DNA of 64,000 bases from Devosia sp. (GTDB lineage: Bacteria > Pseudomonadota > Alphaproteobacteria > Rhizobiales > Devosiaceae), in contig NZ_JAQGJM010000027.1 of the NCBI RefSeq assembly GCF_028290625.1, positions 124,001-188,000 on the forward strand, written 5' to 3'. This document shows positions 37,451 to 46,785 of this stretch, in pieces (the stretch's first letter is position 1; each line of letters begins with the position of its first letter). Made by a program: the position numbers and the translations under genes. Under the pieces are notes generated by a model that searched no databases, was not told the DNA's origin, and was given only the letters and a program-made list of their open reading frames with translations.

Positions 37451-38308
37451 CTAACCTTTCACCGCGCCGGCCGTGAATCCGCTGACGATCCAGCGCTGGA
37501 ACCACAAGGCGAGCAGGAACGGCGGCAGGACCGCGAACATGCCCGAGGTGGCAAGCAGGCCATAGTCGGCGTTGATGTCGGTGGCGAAGTTGGAAATGAT
37601 GACGGGCATGGTGGTGTTGCCCGAGCCCGACGTGAACAGCAGGGGATAGAGAAACGAGCCCCAGGACGACATGAAGCCGAAGACGCCGGTGGCAACGAGG
37701 CAAGGGGTCGCCATCGGCAGGAACACCTTGATCATCGCCTGCAGCCAGGTGCACCGGTCGATCCGCGCCGCTTCCTCGATGTCGCGGGGGATGGTGCGGA
37801 AGTAACCGGCGAGCAACCAGATGCTGAAAGGCAGGGTTTCGGCCGTTTCAACCAGCACCAGCGCGCCAAGGCTATTGAGCAGATGCAGGTTCTGCATGAC
37901 CACATAAAGCGGGATCATGATGCCGACGGCCGGCACCATGCGCGACACCAGATAGCCGAACATCAGCGCATTGCTGCCCCGGAACTCGAGGCGGGCGAAC
38001 GAATAGGCCGCCATCGAGCCGAAGACGACATTGGCGACCGCCACCGACAGACCGACGATGACACTGTTGAGCATAGCTCCCGGCATGGCGGTGATGGCAG
38101 CGGCGCCCATAGTCGCCTGGCTGGCGCTGGGGTTGAAGAACGCCATGTAATTGTCCAGCGTCGGCGCCTCGGGAATCCAGTGCGGCGGCACGGACAGGGC
38201 TTCGGACTGGGTCATGATGGACAGCACGAACATCCAGAGCACCGGCGCCAGCAGATAGGCCGCCGCCAGGACCATGAACGCATAGACCATGATGGTACGC
38301 GCTTTCAT
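37451..38308 (-). CDS. Carbohydrate-type ABC transporter permease 2 (MalG/UgpE-like)
   Basis: A 285-residue inner-membrane protein with six helices and the EAA loop (DIEEAARIDRCTWLQAMIKVFLPM, about 177-200). It pairs with the MalF-like permease encoded upstream, overlapping it by four bases. Together with the binding protein and UgpC-type ATPase it forms a CUT1-type importer. Confidence 0.92.
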   Translation of the reverse strand: MKARTIMVYAFMVLAAAYLLAPVLWMFVLSIMTQSEALSVPPHWIPEAPTLDNYMAFFNPSASQATMGAAAITAMPGAMLNSVIVGLSVAVANVVFGSMAAYSFARLEFRGSNALMFGYLVSRMVPAVGIMIPLYVVMQNLHLLNSLGALVLVETAETLPFSIWLLAGYFRTIPRDIEEAARIDRCTWLQAMIKVFLPMATPCLVATGVFGFMSSWGSFLYPLLFTSGSGNTTMPVIISNFATDINADYGLLATSGMFAVLPPFLLALWFQRWIVSGFTAGAVKG

Positions 38309-39240
38309 TCGACGTCTCCGCGTTTGTAGAGGCCGCGGATGTAGAACAGCGCCACCGCGAAGGTGATGATCATGATGATGTAGGAATAGGTGCTGCCCAT
38401 GCCGACATCGAGATAAACAAACGAGGTCTGGTAGGTGAGCCAGGCCAGGGCGGTGGTCGAGGTACCCGGCCCGCCTCCGGTCAGCACGTAGAACAGATCG
38501 AAGGCCCGCAGCGCGCCCATGGTCTGCAGGATCATGACGATCATGATCGGCCGCAATAGCCAGGGCATGGTGATCTCGCGCAGCACGCGGAAGCGGCTGG
38601 TGCGATCGACAAGCGCGGCTTCATAGAGTTCGCGCGGAATGGCCTGCAGCGCAGCCAGCAGGATGATGGTGGCCAGCGGCACGTGGTTCCAGGCATGCGC
38701 CAGCACGACGATGACGAGAGCCATGTTGGGATCGATCAGCCAGGACCGATAGGCGTCGATCAGCCCCAACTGCATCAGCAAGCCGTTAAAGGCGCCGACG
38801 TGGGAATCAAAGATCAACTGCCAGAGCGTGGCATTGACGATGGGCGGAATGGCCCATGGCACCAGGACCAGCGCCCGCAACACGCCACGACCGCGCACGG
38901 GCACGTTCAGCAGCAATGCCAGAGCAAGGCCAATGGCGACGATCAGCACCACCGAGGCCAGCGAGAACTTGAGCGTCACGCTGAGCGCCGAAGCGAATTC
39001 GGGCGAGGTCAGCGCCGTGGTGTAATTGTCCAAGCCGACAAAGGGGAAATCCTTGGGCTTGCGAAAGCTCATCTTGTGCAGGCTGATCCAGAGCGACAGA
39101 CCAACCGGATATGCCACCAATCCCAGCAGAACCAGCATCGAAGGCAGGTTCAGCCAATAGGGAAAAAGCCTTGGCCAGATCGGTCGTCGCTCGGATAGGC
39201 CGCCCGCGAGGGCAGGCGACCTGGCTTGAGATAGCGACAC
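38305..39240 (-). CDS. Carbohydrate-type ABC transporter permease 1 (MalF/UgpA-like)
   Basis: A 311-residue permease with six helices, first helix about residues 28-50, and the EAA loop ELYEAALVDRTSRFRVLREITMPW (about 209-232). The N-terminus is a short basic cytoplasmic tail. It begins two bases after the binding-protein stop, which supports a single operon. Confidence 0.92.
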   Translation of the reverse strand: MSLSQARSPALAGGLSERRPIWPRLFPYWLNLPSMLVLLGLVAYPVGLSLWISLHKMSFRKPKDFPFVGLDNYTTALTSPEFASALSVTLKFSLASVVLIVAIGLALALLLNVPVRGRGVLRALVLVPWAIPPIVNATLWQLIFDSHVGAFNGLLMQLGLIDAYRSWLIDPNMALVIVVLAHAWNHVPLATIILLAALQAIPRELYEAALVDRTSRFRVLREITMPWLLRPIMIVMILQTMGALRAFDLFYVLTGGGPGTSTTALAWLTYQTSFVYLDVGMGSTYSYIIMIITFAVALFYIRGLYKRGDVE

Positions 39241-39242
39241 GG

Positions 39243-40553
39243 TTACGAGCTCTTTTTAAGCTGGATGGCCTTGTCGGCCGAAGCGAGCATGGCGTCGCGG
39301 GCGGTCTTGCGGCCGACGATGGCTTCCTGCATCTGCTGCATGTGGAAGTCTTCCCATTCGGCAGCCCAGGGGAAGGCGATGTATTCGCGCGGCTTGGCCA
39401 GGGCGCCCTGCTTGGCGAACATGCCCTGATCGCTCCATTTGCTGGTTTCAGCGGCGATGTCGGCGTCGTTGTCGAGCGCCTCATAGGCGTAGCCGACGCC
39501 ATTCTTGAGGTAGTAGCGCTTGGCCACGTCCTGGCTGCTGATATATTTCAGCACGTCCCAGGCTTCGTCGGGGTGAGCCGTATTGCTGGAGATGGAGAAC
39601 ATCTGCGTCCAGCCGACGGTACCATGCGGGCCATCGGCAGTCAGGCTGGGGAACAGGACCTGCTTGGCGAAGCCCGAAACCTTGGAGGTTGCGGGATCGT
39701 TGATCACCTTGAGGTCGTAGCGGGCGCTGGAGGCGAACGCCACCTGCCCTGCCGCAAGCGCCAGCCGCCCTTCGGCCGTCCCCATCTGCACCGAGGTCTG
39801 GTCGAGAATATCGAGTTCCTGGGCCGCATGGACGAGGAATTCCAGCAGTTGCAGCGCGACAGTATCCTCATCGGGGAATTTGGGATTGCCTTCGGCATCG
39901 AACAGACTACCGCCGCTGGCATAAACGGCCGACCACCAATGCAGGCCGGCGTTTGACTTGAGCGGAAAGGCGAATGGCCGCTCGATGAGCCCCGCCTTCT
40001 TGATGGCCAGGGATTGATCGGCCAGTTCGGCCCAGGTCACCGGCGGCGCGGCAATGCCGGCCTTCTCGAGAATATCGGAATTGTAGATATAGGCGATGTG
40101 ATCGCCGTAATAGGGCAGTCCCCAGACCTTGCCCTCGTATTCAAGACCAGCACGGTGGAAGGGAATCAGGCCTGCCACATGCTCTTCCCAATCGGGGAAG
40201 TCGTTGATCGGCCGGATATATTCGGCATCGGCCCAGCCGGCCAGGGTCTGGTCGCGGACATAAAGCAGATCGGGGGCATTCTGGCCGATGAAGCGCGCGA
40301 TCATCTTGGGAACATATTGCGCGGCAGGCTCGGCGATGAAATTGACGCTGACCGCAGGATTTTGCGCCGTGTATTCGGTGACGATCTGGGTCTGGAATTC
40401 CGGATCGTAGTTCCAGCCCTCGAATTCGAGCGCTACGTCGGCACCGAAGGCGGCGCGGGATTGCAGGAGCGGCAGCGTAGTGCCCACACCTATTGCCGCA
40501 GCACCGGCCAGGAATTTGCGCCGATTGAGCGCCTTGCTATTGAAGAACGTCAT
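39243..40553 (-). CDS. Extracellular solute-binding protein, family 1, Tat-type signal
   Basis: A 436-residue binding protein of the CUT1 importer. The N-terminus NRRKFLAGAAAIGVGTTLPLLQ is a twin-arginine signal peptide (Arg11-Arg12), so it is probably exported folded. The mature part has the type I sugar-binding architecture (EFEGWNYDPEFQTQIVTEYTAQNP and WGLPYYGDHIAYIYNSDILEKAG). The ligand is unknown. Its ATG overlaps the regulator stop by four bases. Confidence 0.9.
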   Translation of the reverse strand: MTFFNSKALNRRKFLAGAAAIGVGTTLPLLQSRAAFGADVALEFEGWNYDPEFQTQIVTEYTAQNPAVSVNFIAEPAAQYVPKMIARFIGQNAPDLLYVRDQTLAGWADAEYIRPINDFPDWEEHVAGLIPFHRAGLEYEGKVWGLPYYGDHIAYIYNSDILEKAGIAAPPVTWAELADQSLAIKKAGLIERPFAFPLKSNAGLHWWSAVYASGGSLFDAEGNPKFPDEDTVALQLLEFLVHAAQELDILDQTSVQMGTAEGRLALAAGQVAFASSARYDLKVINDPATSKVSGFAKQVLFPSLTADGPHGTVGWTQMFSISSNTAHPDEAWDVLKYISSQDVAKRYYLKNGVGYAYEALDNDADIAAETSKWSDQGMFAKQGALAKPREYIAFPWAAEWEDFHMQQMQEAIVGRKTARDAMLASADKAIQLKKSS

Positions 40554-41326
40554 GCACCATCTCCTTCGATATCGATTAGTTTGCCGTCATTGAACCGCGT
40601 GGACCGCGCCGCCTCGCCATCGCCATTAGCGCCGCTTTCCCCGCGCATGTGTTTGAGGTCGTTGTAGAGGGTTGCCCGAGACAGCCCGAGGTGCGCGGCG
40701 ATCTGCGGGATCGACCGCTGCAGTGAGAACACGCCCCGGAACTCCAACGCCTTGAGCAGGCGCAGTCGCTCTTCCCTGGACAACTCGACCAGCGGGCGTC
40801 CAAGAAGCTTCGTCTCCTCCTTGAGGACGTCGCCGATGACACCATCGATGTCATCGACGAAGGTGACAGGCTTGGGCGCCTGCTCATTGGTGCCGACCAA
40901 GGCCTGGATGCTTTGGCCCATCACCCAGAACTCGGTGATATCGATGTTGATGCAGAGAGCGCCGAAGACGTGGTCGGCCTCGTCGCGTAGCGGCACCGTG
41001 ACGGATTTGAGGATCAGCCCGTTCGGCGCGCTGGTCACGTAAGTGTAATTGTCCTTGGCCGCATCGCCTTCGCGCATGATCGACAGGCCAATCTGGGTGA
41101 CCGACCCCCCCGGCTTGCGGCCAGTGACGTTACCGGACACCGCCACGATCGAGCGTTCGGGCTGACGGAAATCGTGCAGCACAATCTCGCATCGCGACCC
41201 TAGCCCCAGAGCCATGGACGGCATCAACAGGCGGATGGTGCGCAACGTGTCATCGGCCGCGGGACGGGGCTCCGACACCTGTGCGGGCGTTTCCTTCGAG
41301 CTCTTGGAGGCGGGTTTCTTTGTCAT
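40550..41326 (-). CDS. PAS/HTH transcriptional regulator (YheO/DauR family)
   Basis: A 258-residue regulator: an N-terminal YheO-type PAS domain (about residues 25-140, with GSRCEIVLHDF and ILKSVTVPLRDE...GALCINIDIT) and a C-terminal HTH (about 200-240, IPQIAAHLGLSRATLYNDLKHMRG). The family includes DauR, the D-arginine utilisation repressor. It heads the nine-gene operon and is translationally coupled to the binding protein, so it most likely senses the transported compound. The ATG at 41326 avoids a 12-residue hydrophobic extension encoded upstream. Confidence 0.85.
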   Translation of the reverse strand: MTKKPASKSSKETPAQVSEPRPAADDTLRTIRLLMPSMALGLGSRCEIVLHDFRQPERSIVAVSGNVTGRKPGGSVTQIGLSIMREGDAAKDNYTYVTSAPNGLILKSVTVPLRDEADHVFGALCINIDITEFWVMGQSIQALVGTNEQAPKPVTFVDDIDGVIGDVLKEETKLLGRPLVELSREERLRLLKALEFRGVFSLQRSIPQIAAHLGLSRATLYNDLKHMRGESGANGDGEAARSTRFNDGKLIDIEGDGA

Positions 41327-41540
41327 GAAGGTGACGATATTTACGATCAGGCAAACTGTCAATCGGCTTTATAAAGTGTCTAATTCCGACCCATGCGCTC
41401 TTCTGCCTTGGAGCTCGCAGCTAAACTTCTGAGGCTGCTAGACTTGTTGGTCCAGGCGAGCGGGCGCGGGGTTCTGGAGAAATTTAAGGACGGCAGAGTT
41501 TCGACGGTCGGATAAAGATGATGCGTGGTTGACCTTCCCT
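41327..41540. other. Upstream region of the catabolic operon
   Basis: AT-richer stretch (about 41337-41395) before the regulator, suitable for promoter and operator, with no distinct inverted repeat. The rest holds no gene. Confidence 0.4.
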
Positions 41541-41678
41541 GGCGCCGCTCAGGGTTACGAAAACGAGCAGGATGTCGCGCGCGGCATCAAGGATAGTGGC
41601 GTTGCATGCAGCGACATTTTCATCACCACCAAGGTCAAACCCGGGAATTTGGCGCCGGGAGCGTCACGACAGCCGTGA
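41541..41678 (+). pseudogene. Aldo/keto reductase remnant
   Basis: An internal 45-codon stretch without start reads GYENEQDVARGIKDSGV followed by IFITTKV, matching the aldo/keto reductase segment around the catalytic Tyr and Lys (2,5-diketogluconate reductase type). A stop follows and further sequence to about 41760 shows only weak family traces (SLNAME). It is a fragment left between the two catabolic clusters. Confidence 0.65.
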
Positions 41679-41723
41679 GAACCGTGTCGATCCTATGTGG
41701 TCGGCCCATGAGGAGCCCATGCT

Positions 41724-42590
41724 TCACTCAACGCGATGGAGTCGGAGGTCATCACCCGTGCGGCGCGATGCCGGCGCTTCGCCACAGAGCAAGCGCCGGA
41801 ACGCGATCCAGGAGAGTTCGCGGCCGGCCCGGACGGCACGGAGGTCTTCGGCCGCAAGGCGCACGCCGACGCCGATATTGCCCGGCAGCAGACTGGCGGC
41901 GCCGTAAAGGCCCGGAATAGCAGCGAGCGCGGCCGAAAGGTCCAGGGCCAACTGCTCAAGGATTTCCACCGGCAGCGGCGCGACCATGAAAATACTGCTG
42001 AAGGCGGTGTAACGCGCGAACCGGCCGCGACCGAGATGGGCGATGTCGAGGCGATCGATCATCGCCGGCGCGCCGCCCTCGAAGCGCAAAGTCACGGTGG
42101 ATGCCAGTTGACGGAAGCCATGGCCGTTCCGTCCGGGGTCGTGAACGGTAAATGCGTCGGACACGATGAGGGTCGCGCCCGGCGCGCAGTCGATATCGAT
42201 GGTCTGGTCGAGCGCCGCGCCAGGAAACAGGATGCGAGGTTCGGGCAGGTATTCGAGGAACGCCTCGGGTTCAACGACGATATCGACCGCCTCCCGGGCA
42301 ATCATGCCCGGATGAGCCCTGTGCACTGGAGAAGCACCCTGGGTCGTCAGATGGGCGGCCGCGCCCCGCCCCAGGTGAATACGCTGGGTGAGCCGGTCCT
42401 CGCCGTGCAGGGCGCTGCTGCTGGTCTGGATGATGACCGTCCGCATATGGGCGGGAACGGGATCGAGCAGGAAGGTGCGGGTCAACACGAACGGCCAGGC
42501 AAACAGCCGCCGCTCCAGCACCGTGCGATCGCCGCGGCGGACGAAGCTCAAATCCAGCGCGGCGGGCCGAAGCGGCACAAGCGCGTTCAC
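41724..42590 (-). CDS. ureD: Urease accessory protein UreD
   Basis: A 288-residue UreD-like chaperone: [42 protein letters not shown] is the conserved scaffold segment, and [12 protein letters not shown] the family motif. UreD binds apo-urease and, with UreF and UreG, delivers nickel. GTG at 42590 overlaps the UreG stop (GTGA) and decides the start over an ATG further upstream in the ureG gene. Last gene of the urease operon. Confidence 0.88.
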   Translation of the reverse strand: MNALVPLRPAALDLSFVRRGDRTVLERRLFAWPFVLTRTFLLDPVPAHMRTVIIQTSSSALHGEDRLTQRIHLGRGAAAHLTTQGASPVHRAHPGMIAREAVDIVVEPEAFLEYLPEPRILFPGAALDQTIDIDCAPGATLIVSDAFTVHDPGRNGHGFRQLASTVTLRFEGGAPAMIDRLDIAHLGRGRFARYTAFSSIFMVAPLPVEILEQLALDLSAALAAIPGLYGAASLLPGNIGVGVRLAAEDLRAVRAGRELSWIAFRRLLCGEAPASRRTGDDLRLHRVE

Positions 42591-43231
42591 GCCCGGAACA
42601 ACACTTCGCGCTCGATGATGTCGACCACGGCCTCGATGCCCTCGCCGCGCCGACAATTGGTCATCAGCACCGGACGGTTGTCGCGCACGGCGAGAGCTTC
42701 GCGGTGCATGCGATCGAGATCGACGCCGACATAGGGCGCCAGATCGGTCTTGTTGATGACCAGCACGTCGGAGCGAATGACGCCGGGCCCCCGTTTGCGG
42801 GGGATATCGTCCCCACCGCCGACATCGATGACGAACATCCAGAAATCGGTGAGATCGCGGGAGAAGGTGGAGGCAAGGTTATCGCCACCGCTTTCCAGCA
42901 GGATCAGTTCGACACCGGGAAAGCGGCGTTCAAGTTCGTCGGCAGCTTCGATATTGAGCGTCGGGTCTTCGCGGATGACCGTATGGGGACAGGCGCCGGC
43001 CTCGACGGCGGACACGCGTGCCGGATCGATCAGGCCGGACCGGCGGATACGCTCGGCGTCCTCTGCGGTGACGAGATCATTGGTGATGACGGCGATATCG
43101 ATGCCACGCGCCATCAACGCGGGGATAAGGCGTTCGACGAGGGCCGTCTTGCCGGAGCCGACGGGCCCGCCGATGCCGACACGAGCGGCGGAAATACGGG
43201 CGGGTTTGGTGGGGGTGAGCATCTGCTTCAT
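42587..43231 (-). CDS. ureG: Urease accessory GTPase UreG
   Basis: A 214-residue SIMIBI GTPase. P-loop GGPVGSGKT (21-29), the metal-binding CPH motif ([11 protein letters not shown]), the ESGGDNLA segment and G4 [10 protein letters not shown] are all present. UreG couples GTP hydrolysis to nickel insertion. The ATG at 43231 overlaps the ureC stop by ATGA. Confidence 0.95.
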   Translation of the reverse strand: MKQMLTPTKPARISAARVGIGGPVGSGKTALVERLIPALMARGIDIAVITNDLVTAEDAERIRRSGLIDPARVSAVEAGACPHTVIREDPTLNIEAADELERRFPGVELILLESGGDNLASTFSRDLTDFWMFVIDVGGGDDIPRKRGPGVIRSDVLVINKTDLAPYVGVDLDRMHREALAVRDNRPVLMTNCRRGEGIEAVVDIIEREVLFRA

Positions 43232-44934
43232 CGCAGCATGTACCTCCGCGCCAGGGGAACCTTGGTGGCGGGCGGACACATCAGGAGCTCGCCGTCAGCG
43301 CGAACCTCGAAGGTTTGCGGATCGACTTCGACATGGGGCATTGCCGCGTTGTGCACCATATCGGTCTTGCGCAGGCCGCGTACATTCTTGATCTGCACCA
43401 TCTGCTTGCCAAGGCCGAGCCTCTCGCCCACGCCGGCATTGATGGCGAGCTTGGAGACGAAATTGACGCCGAGATGCTTGGGTGCGTCGCCCAGTGCGCC
43501 CCACATGCGCTTCTGGATCATCGGCTCGGCCAGCCCAAGACTGCCATTGCCATCACCCATGGCGGCCCAAACGATAAAGCCAGACTTGATGACCATATAG
43601 GGCTTGATGCCGAACGAGGCGCGCGGCCACAGCACGAGGTCGGCCATCTTGCCCACTTCCACCGAGCCGACATGGGCGTCGATGCCGACGGCGATGGCCG
43701 GGTTAAGGTTGAGCTTGGCAATGTAACGCTTGATGCGCTCGTTATCGGCCATCGCAGTGGTTTCCTGCGGGAGCCGGCCGATGCGCTCCTTCATGACGCT
43801 CGCGAGTTGCCAACAATTGGCGACGTTTTCGGCCAGTCGGCCCATGCCCTGGGTGTCGGTGCCGAAGATCGAGATAGCACCCATATCGTGGAGGAAATCC
43901 TCGGCAGCCATCGATTGAGCACGTACGCGGGCTTCGCCAAATACAACATCTTCGGGCGTATTATAGTTGAGCTGATGGGCGATCATGGTCATCGGCACGC
44001 CCTCCTCCATCCCATAGCTGGTGTAGGGATTGGTGGGGTTGGTCGAAGAGGGGATGACATTGTCGTAGGAGACGACCTTGAGCAGGTCCGGAGCATGGCC
44101 GCCGCCAGCGCCCTCGACATGGTACATATGAATGGTCCGGCCCTCGCAGGCGGCCATGGTGTCTTCGCAAAACCCGAATTCGTTGATCGAGTCGGTGTGC
44201 AGATGCACGGCAAAATCATTGCGATCGGCGGCCACAAGACTCTGGTCGATCACCGAGGGCGCGGCGCCGAAATCCTCGTGGATTTTCACCGACATGCCGC
44301 CGGCGGCCACGGATTCTTCAACGGCCTCGGCGTTGGAGGCACCGCGTCCGAACAGGGCAAAATTGAGCGGGGAGAATTCGCAGGCCTGAAGAAACCGGCC
44401 AAAGGTGGTGGTGCTGCCGCTGCCCACGTCGAACAGCGGGCCGGGACCATTGCCGATCATGGTAGTGGTTCCCCCTGCAAGTGCGTGATCGGATTGCTCG
44501 GGGGAGCCCAGGTGGGCATGGGATTCGACGGCGCCGGCCGTGACGATGAAACTGGCTCCCGAGACCGGCGAGGTGGTCTGGCCGACGATCATGTCGGGGT
44601 GGATACCGGGCATGATGTCCGGATTGCCGGCCTTGCCGATGCCGACGATGCGCCCGTCGCGGATGCCGATATCAGCCTTGATGATGCCGGCGACCGCATC
44701 GATGATGGTGGCGTTCTTGATTACGATATCGAGGATCTTGTCGGAGGATTTGAGGTGCCCGTTGATGCCCTCGCCGTCGCGCAGGTTCTTGCCCGCGCCG
44801 ATCAGCAGTTCGTGACCGTAAGTGGTGAAATCGTGCTCGATCTCGGCGAAAAGCTCGGTATCGCCGAGGCGAATGACGTCGCCCTTGGTGGGGCCGTAGA
44901 GATCGGCATAGGCGCGGCGGCTGATACTGGCCAT
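43228..44934 (-). CDS. ureC: Urease alpha subunit UreC, divergent, flap Cys replaced by Ala
   Basis: A 568-residue urease catalytic subunit. Nickel ligands and catalytic residues are kept: His139 and His141 (ESHAHLG), Lys217 for carbamylation (SVKIHEDFG), His219, His246 (LHTDSINE), His272 ([13 protein letters not shown]), His320 and Arg336, Asp360 (GTDTQGMGR). At the mobile flap, the usual CHH is AHQ (MIAHQLN), so the flap cysteine is Ala319; the conserved Ala after Asp360 is Gly363. In Klebsiella urease a C319A change keeps activity but alters thiol sensitivity and pH response, so this enzyme is probably active. A non-urea substrate cannot be excluded. Confidence 0.9.
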   Translation of the reverse strand: MASISRRAYADLYGPTKGDVIRLGDTELFAEIEHDFTTYGHELLIGAGKNLRDGEGINGHLKSSDKILDIVIKNATIIDAVAGIIKADIGIRDGRIVGIGKAGNPDIMPGIHPDMIVGQTTSPVSGASFIVTAGAVESHAHLGSPEQSDHALAGGTTTMIGNGPGPLFDVGSGSTTTFGRFLQACEFSPLNFALFGRGASNAEAVEESVAAGGMSVKIHEDFGAAPSVIDQSLVAADRNDFAVHLHTDSINEFGFCEDTMAACEGRTIHMYHVEGAGGGHAPDLLKVVSYDNVIPSSTNPTNPYTSYGMEEGVPMTMIAHQLNYNTPEDVVFGEARVRAQSMAAEDFLHDMGAISIFGTDTQGMGRLAENVANCWQLASVMKERIGRLPQETTAMADNERIKRYIAKLNLNPAIAVGIDAHVGSVEVGKMADLVLWPRASFGIKPYMVIKSGFIVWAAMGDGNGSLGLAEPMIQKRMWGALGDAPKHLGVNFVSKLAINAGVGERLGLGKQMVQIKNVRGLRKTDMVHNAAMPHVEVDPQTFEVRADGELLMCPPATKVPLARRYMLR

Positions 44935-44942
44935 GATGGCTC

Positions 44943-45641
44943 CTATGCTCCGAGATAGCCTCGGGCGCGGGCGAGTTCGAGTGATTTTTCCTTGGCGCCT
45001 GGGGCGTCGAGCGCGCCCATGACCAGGCCAGCGGCGCCCCGGATCAGGCGGTTGCCATCGATAGGGACAAGGCGGACTGATTTGACCACGCCGGGCTCGA
45101 AGCGGATGCCGGTGCCGGAGGGCCGATCGATCTTCATGCCATAGGCGACGGCACGGTCGAACTGCAAGGCGCGGTTGGTTTCAAAGAAATGGGTGTGGCT
45201 GCGCACCTGGATATCGCGGTCGCCGGTATTGGTCACATCGATTGTCACAACGGGCAGGTCGGTGAACATCTCGATGTCGTCCGGCGGTGAAATGATCTCA
45301 CCGGGAACGACCGTATCGAGCAGCGGCTGCTGGCCGCGCTGGATCGGCTCGAACAGCGCCATCACCTTGGTGCCCTCGGCGAACATGCATTCGATATAGA
45401 GCATGGTGACCATCTCGGCGACGCCGGGCTCGACATCGTCGGACGTCAGCAGGCGGCTGGCCATGTCGCGAATCTGCGAATAGGGCATGTCCCGGCGGGC
45501 CGCGACCAGCACCTCGTCGGTGAGGAAAGCGACGGCCTCCGGATGGCTGAGGCGGATACCGAGACGGCGATTGCGGCGCGCCACTTCGGCAGCGGTGAAG
45601 ATGATCAGGCGATCCATCTCGGTGGGCGACAAGTTCATCAT
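44943..45641 (-). CDS. ureAB: Urease gamma-beta fusion subunit (UreAB)
   Basis: A 232-residue fusion. Residues about 1-100 are the gamma subunit (LSPTEMDRLIIFTAAEVARRNRRLGIRLSHPEAVAFLTDEVL); after a short VVPGEI link at about 110, residues 111-215 are the beta subunit (VTNTGDRDIQVRSHTHFFETNRALQFDR, GTGIRFEPG). Fusions occur in some bacteria such as Helicobacter. The C-terminus carries about 15 extra residues. Lies eight bases before ureC on the same strand. Confidence 0.92.
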   Translation of the reverse strand: MMNLSPTEMDRLIIFTAAEVARRNRRLGIRLSHPEAVAFLTDEVLVAARRDMPYSQIRDMASRLLTSDDVEPGVAEMVTMLYIECMFAEGTKVMALFEPIQRGQQPLLDTVVPGEIISPPDDIEMFTDLPVVTIDVTNTGDRDIQVRSHTHFFETNRALQFDRAVAYGMKIDRPSGTGIRFEPGVVKSVRLVPIDGNRLIRGAAGLVMGALDAPGAKEKSLELARARGYLGA

Positions 45642-45655
45642 GGCGGCGCCTCGCG

Positions 45656-46333
45656 CTAGGTGGAAAACATGCGGACGTGGCGCGAGGGACCGCGCGACAC
45701 GGCAATATCGATGAGCGGAGTGAAGCTGGACGGCTGGACGTCGGAGTCGGGCGTTTCGGCCAGCAAGGCTTCGAGCACGTGGCGCGCAGTCGCCAGGCTC
45801 TGCTGGGCCTCGATATGGCCGATAACGCCGAGACGGACGGCGGCGCTGACGAGGCCGGTGACGAGCGTCCAGCCCGAGAGCAATTGCGCGGCCTCGAATC
45901 CGATCCCGGCATCGCGATAGACGATGGCTTGCACGACCGGCAGGTGACCGAGCCGGGCGTCGGCCGACAACATGGCGCGATAGGCGATGGCGAGCGATCC
46001 ACCCAGGCGAACGGACACGCCAAGCAGGGCGCGGCCGGCGCGGTGCGAGCCGTCGCGCATTTGCGCGGACGGGGTCGCAGCCTCGGCGGTGCGATCGGCA
46101 GCAGCGATCGCATCGAGGTCTGCGGCGATGAAGGCGCGCCGCAGCAGAATACGGTCCATGGTGTTCCAGCGGAACGCCAGATGCTCGAATACAAGATCGT
46201 CGAGGTCGACCTGTCCAGAGAGCAAATCATCGGCGGACAACCCTTCGACGCCCCAGGAAAAGGCGAAGCCGCCGGCCGGATAGGCGCTATCGCCATATTG
46301 CAGGAGGGCCAGGGCCGCTTCTGTATCAAACAT
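45656..46333 (-). CDS. ureF: Urease accessory protein UreF
   Basis: A 225-residue helical UreF: opening LALLQYGDSAYPAGGFAFSWGVEGL is the family signature, followed by the DDLVFEHLAFRWNTMDRILLRRAF helices. UreF bridges UreD and UreG in the maturation complex. The ATG at 46333 overlaps the end of ureE by eight bases; the longer upstream frame is shadow of ureE. Confidence 0.9.
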   Translation of the reverse strand: MFDTEAALALLQYGDSAYPAGGFAFSWGVEGLSADDLLSGQVDLDDLVFEHLAFRWNTMDRILLRRAFIAADLDAIAAADRTAEAATPSAQMRDGSHRAGRALLGVSVRLGGSLAIAYRAMLSADARLGHLPVVQAIVYRDAGIGFEAAQLLSGWTLVTGLVSAAVRLGVIGHIEAQQSLATARHVLEALLAETPDSDVQPSSFTPLIDIAVSRGPSRHVRMFST

Positions 46334-46775
46334 GGTCGAGTTCCACGACATCGCCCTCGTCCAGCAGCGGCATGATACGGGCGCGATAGGTGTGGAGCGG
46401 GCCATCGAGCAGGATGGCAAGGCAATAGTCCTCGAAGCGGACACGCCAGTGCAAATTGCCGGCGTTCCAGCCGAGCTTGAGCGCGGCAGCTTGGTCGCGC
46501 GGACGCAACCGCCAGACCGCCTGCTCGCCGAAACGCGCGATGATGGCGCGCTGCGGATCGATATAGAGCACCGCGCCGTCGGTCAGTTGCTGATCGCGAT
46601 CCATGCTGACGGCACAATCGGTGCCGCGATCGGTTAGCAGGCGAAAGCGCTTGCGGCTGGCGTCGGCGGGCGGCACGAACAGCAGCTCGATACCGTCGAC
46701 ATGCTCCAGCTCGTGCAGCATGGCACGATAGGTCGGGTCCTGTTCGGTGCCGATAATGCCATGCAGCCTGAGCAA
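46326..46775 (-). CDS. ureE: Urease accessory protein UreE
   Basis: A 149-residue nickel metallochaperone. The N-terminal peptide-binding domain is followed by a ferredoxin-like domain with GWNAGNLHWRVRFED, which replaces the usual GNRH segment around the metal-binding histidine. The C-terminal His-rich tail of many UreE proteins is absent. Gene order ureE-F-AB-C-G-D, with E and F first and D last, is unlike the common ureDABCEFG order. Confidence 0.85.
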   Translation of the reverse strand: MLRLHGIIGTEQDPTYRAMLHELEHVDGIELLFVPPADASRKRFRLLTDRGTDCAVSMDRDQQLTDGAVLYIDPQRAIIARFGEQAVWRLRPRDQAAALKLGWNAGNLHWRVRFEDYCLAILLDGPLHTYRARIMPLLDEGDVVELDHV

Positions 46776-46785
46776 GCGCGTTCTC

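Noticed and set aside
41736..43600. Long plus-strand open frames opposite ureD and ureG
   Set aside because: Both mirror real urease accessory genes with all family motifs on the minus strand.
43315..44958. A 547-codon open frame on the plus strand opposite ureC
   Set aside because: Shadow of ureC; no ribosome binding site and no recognisable protein family.
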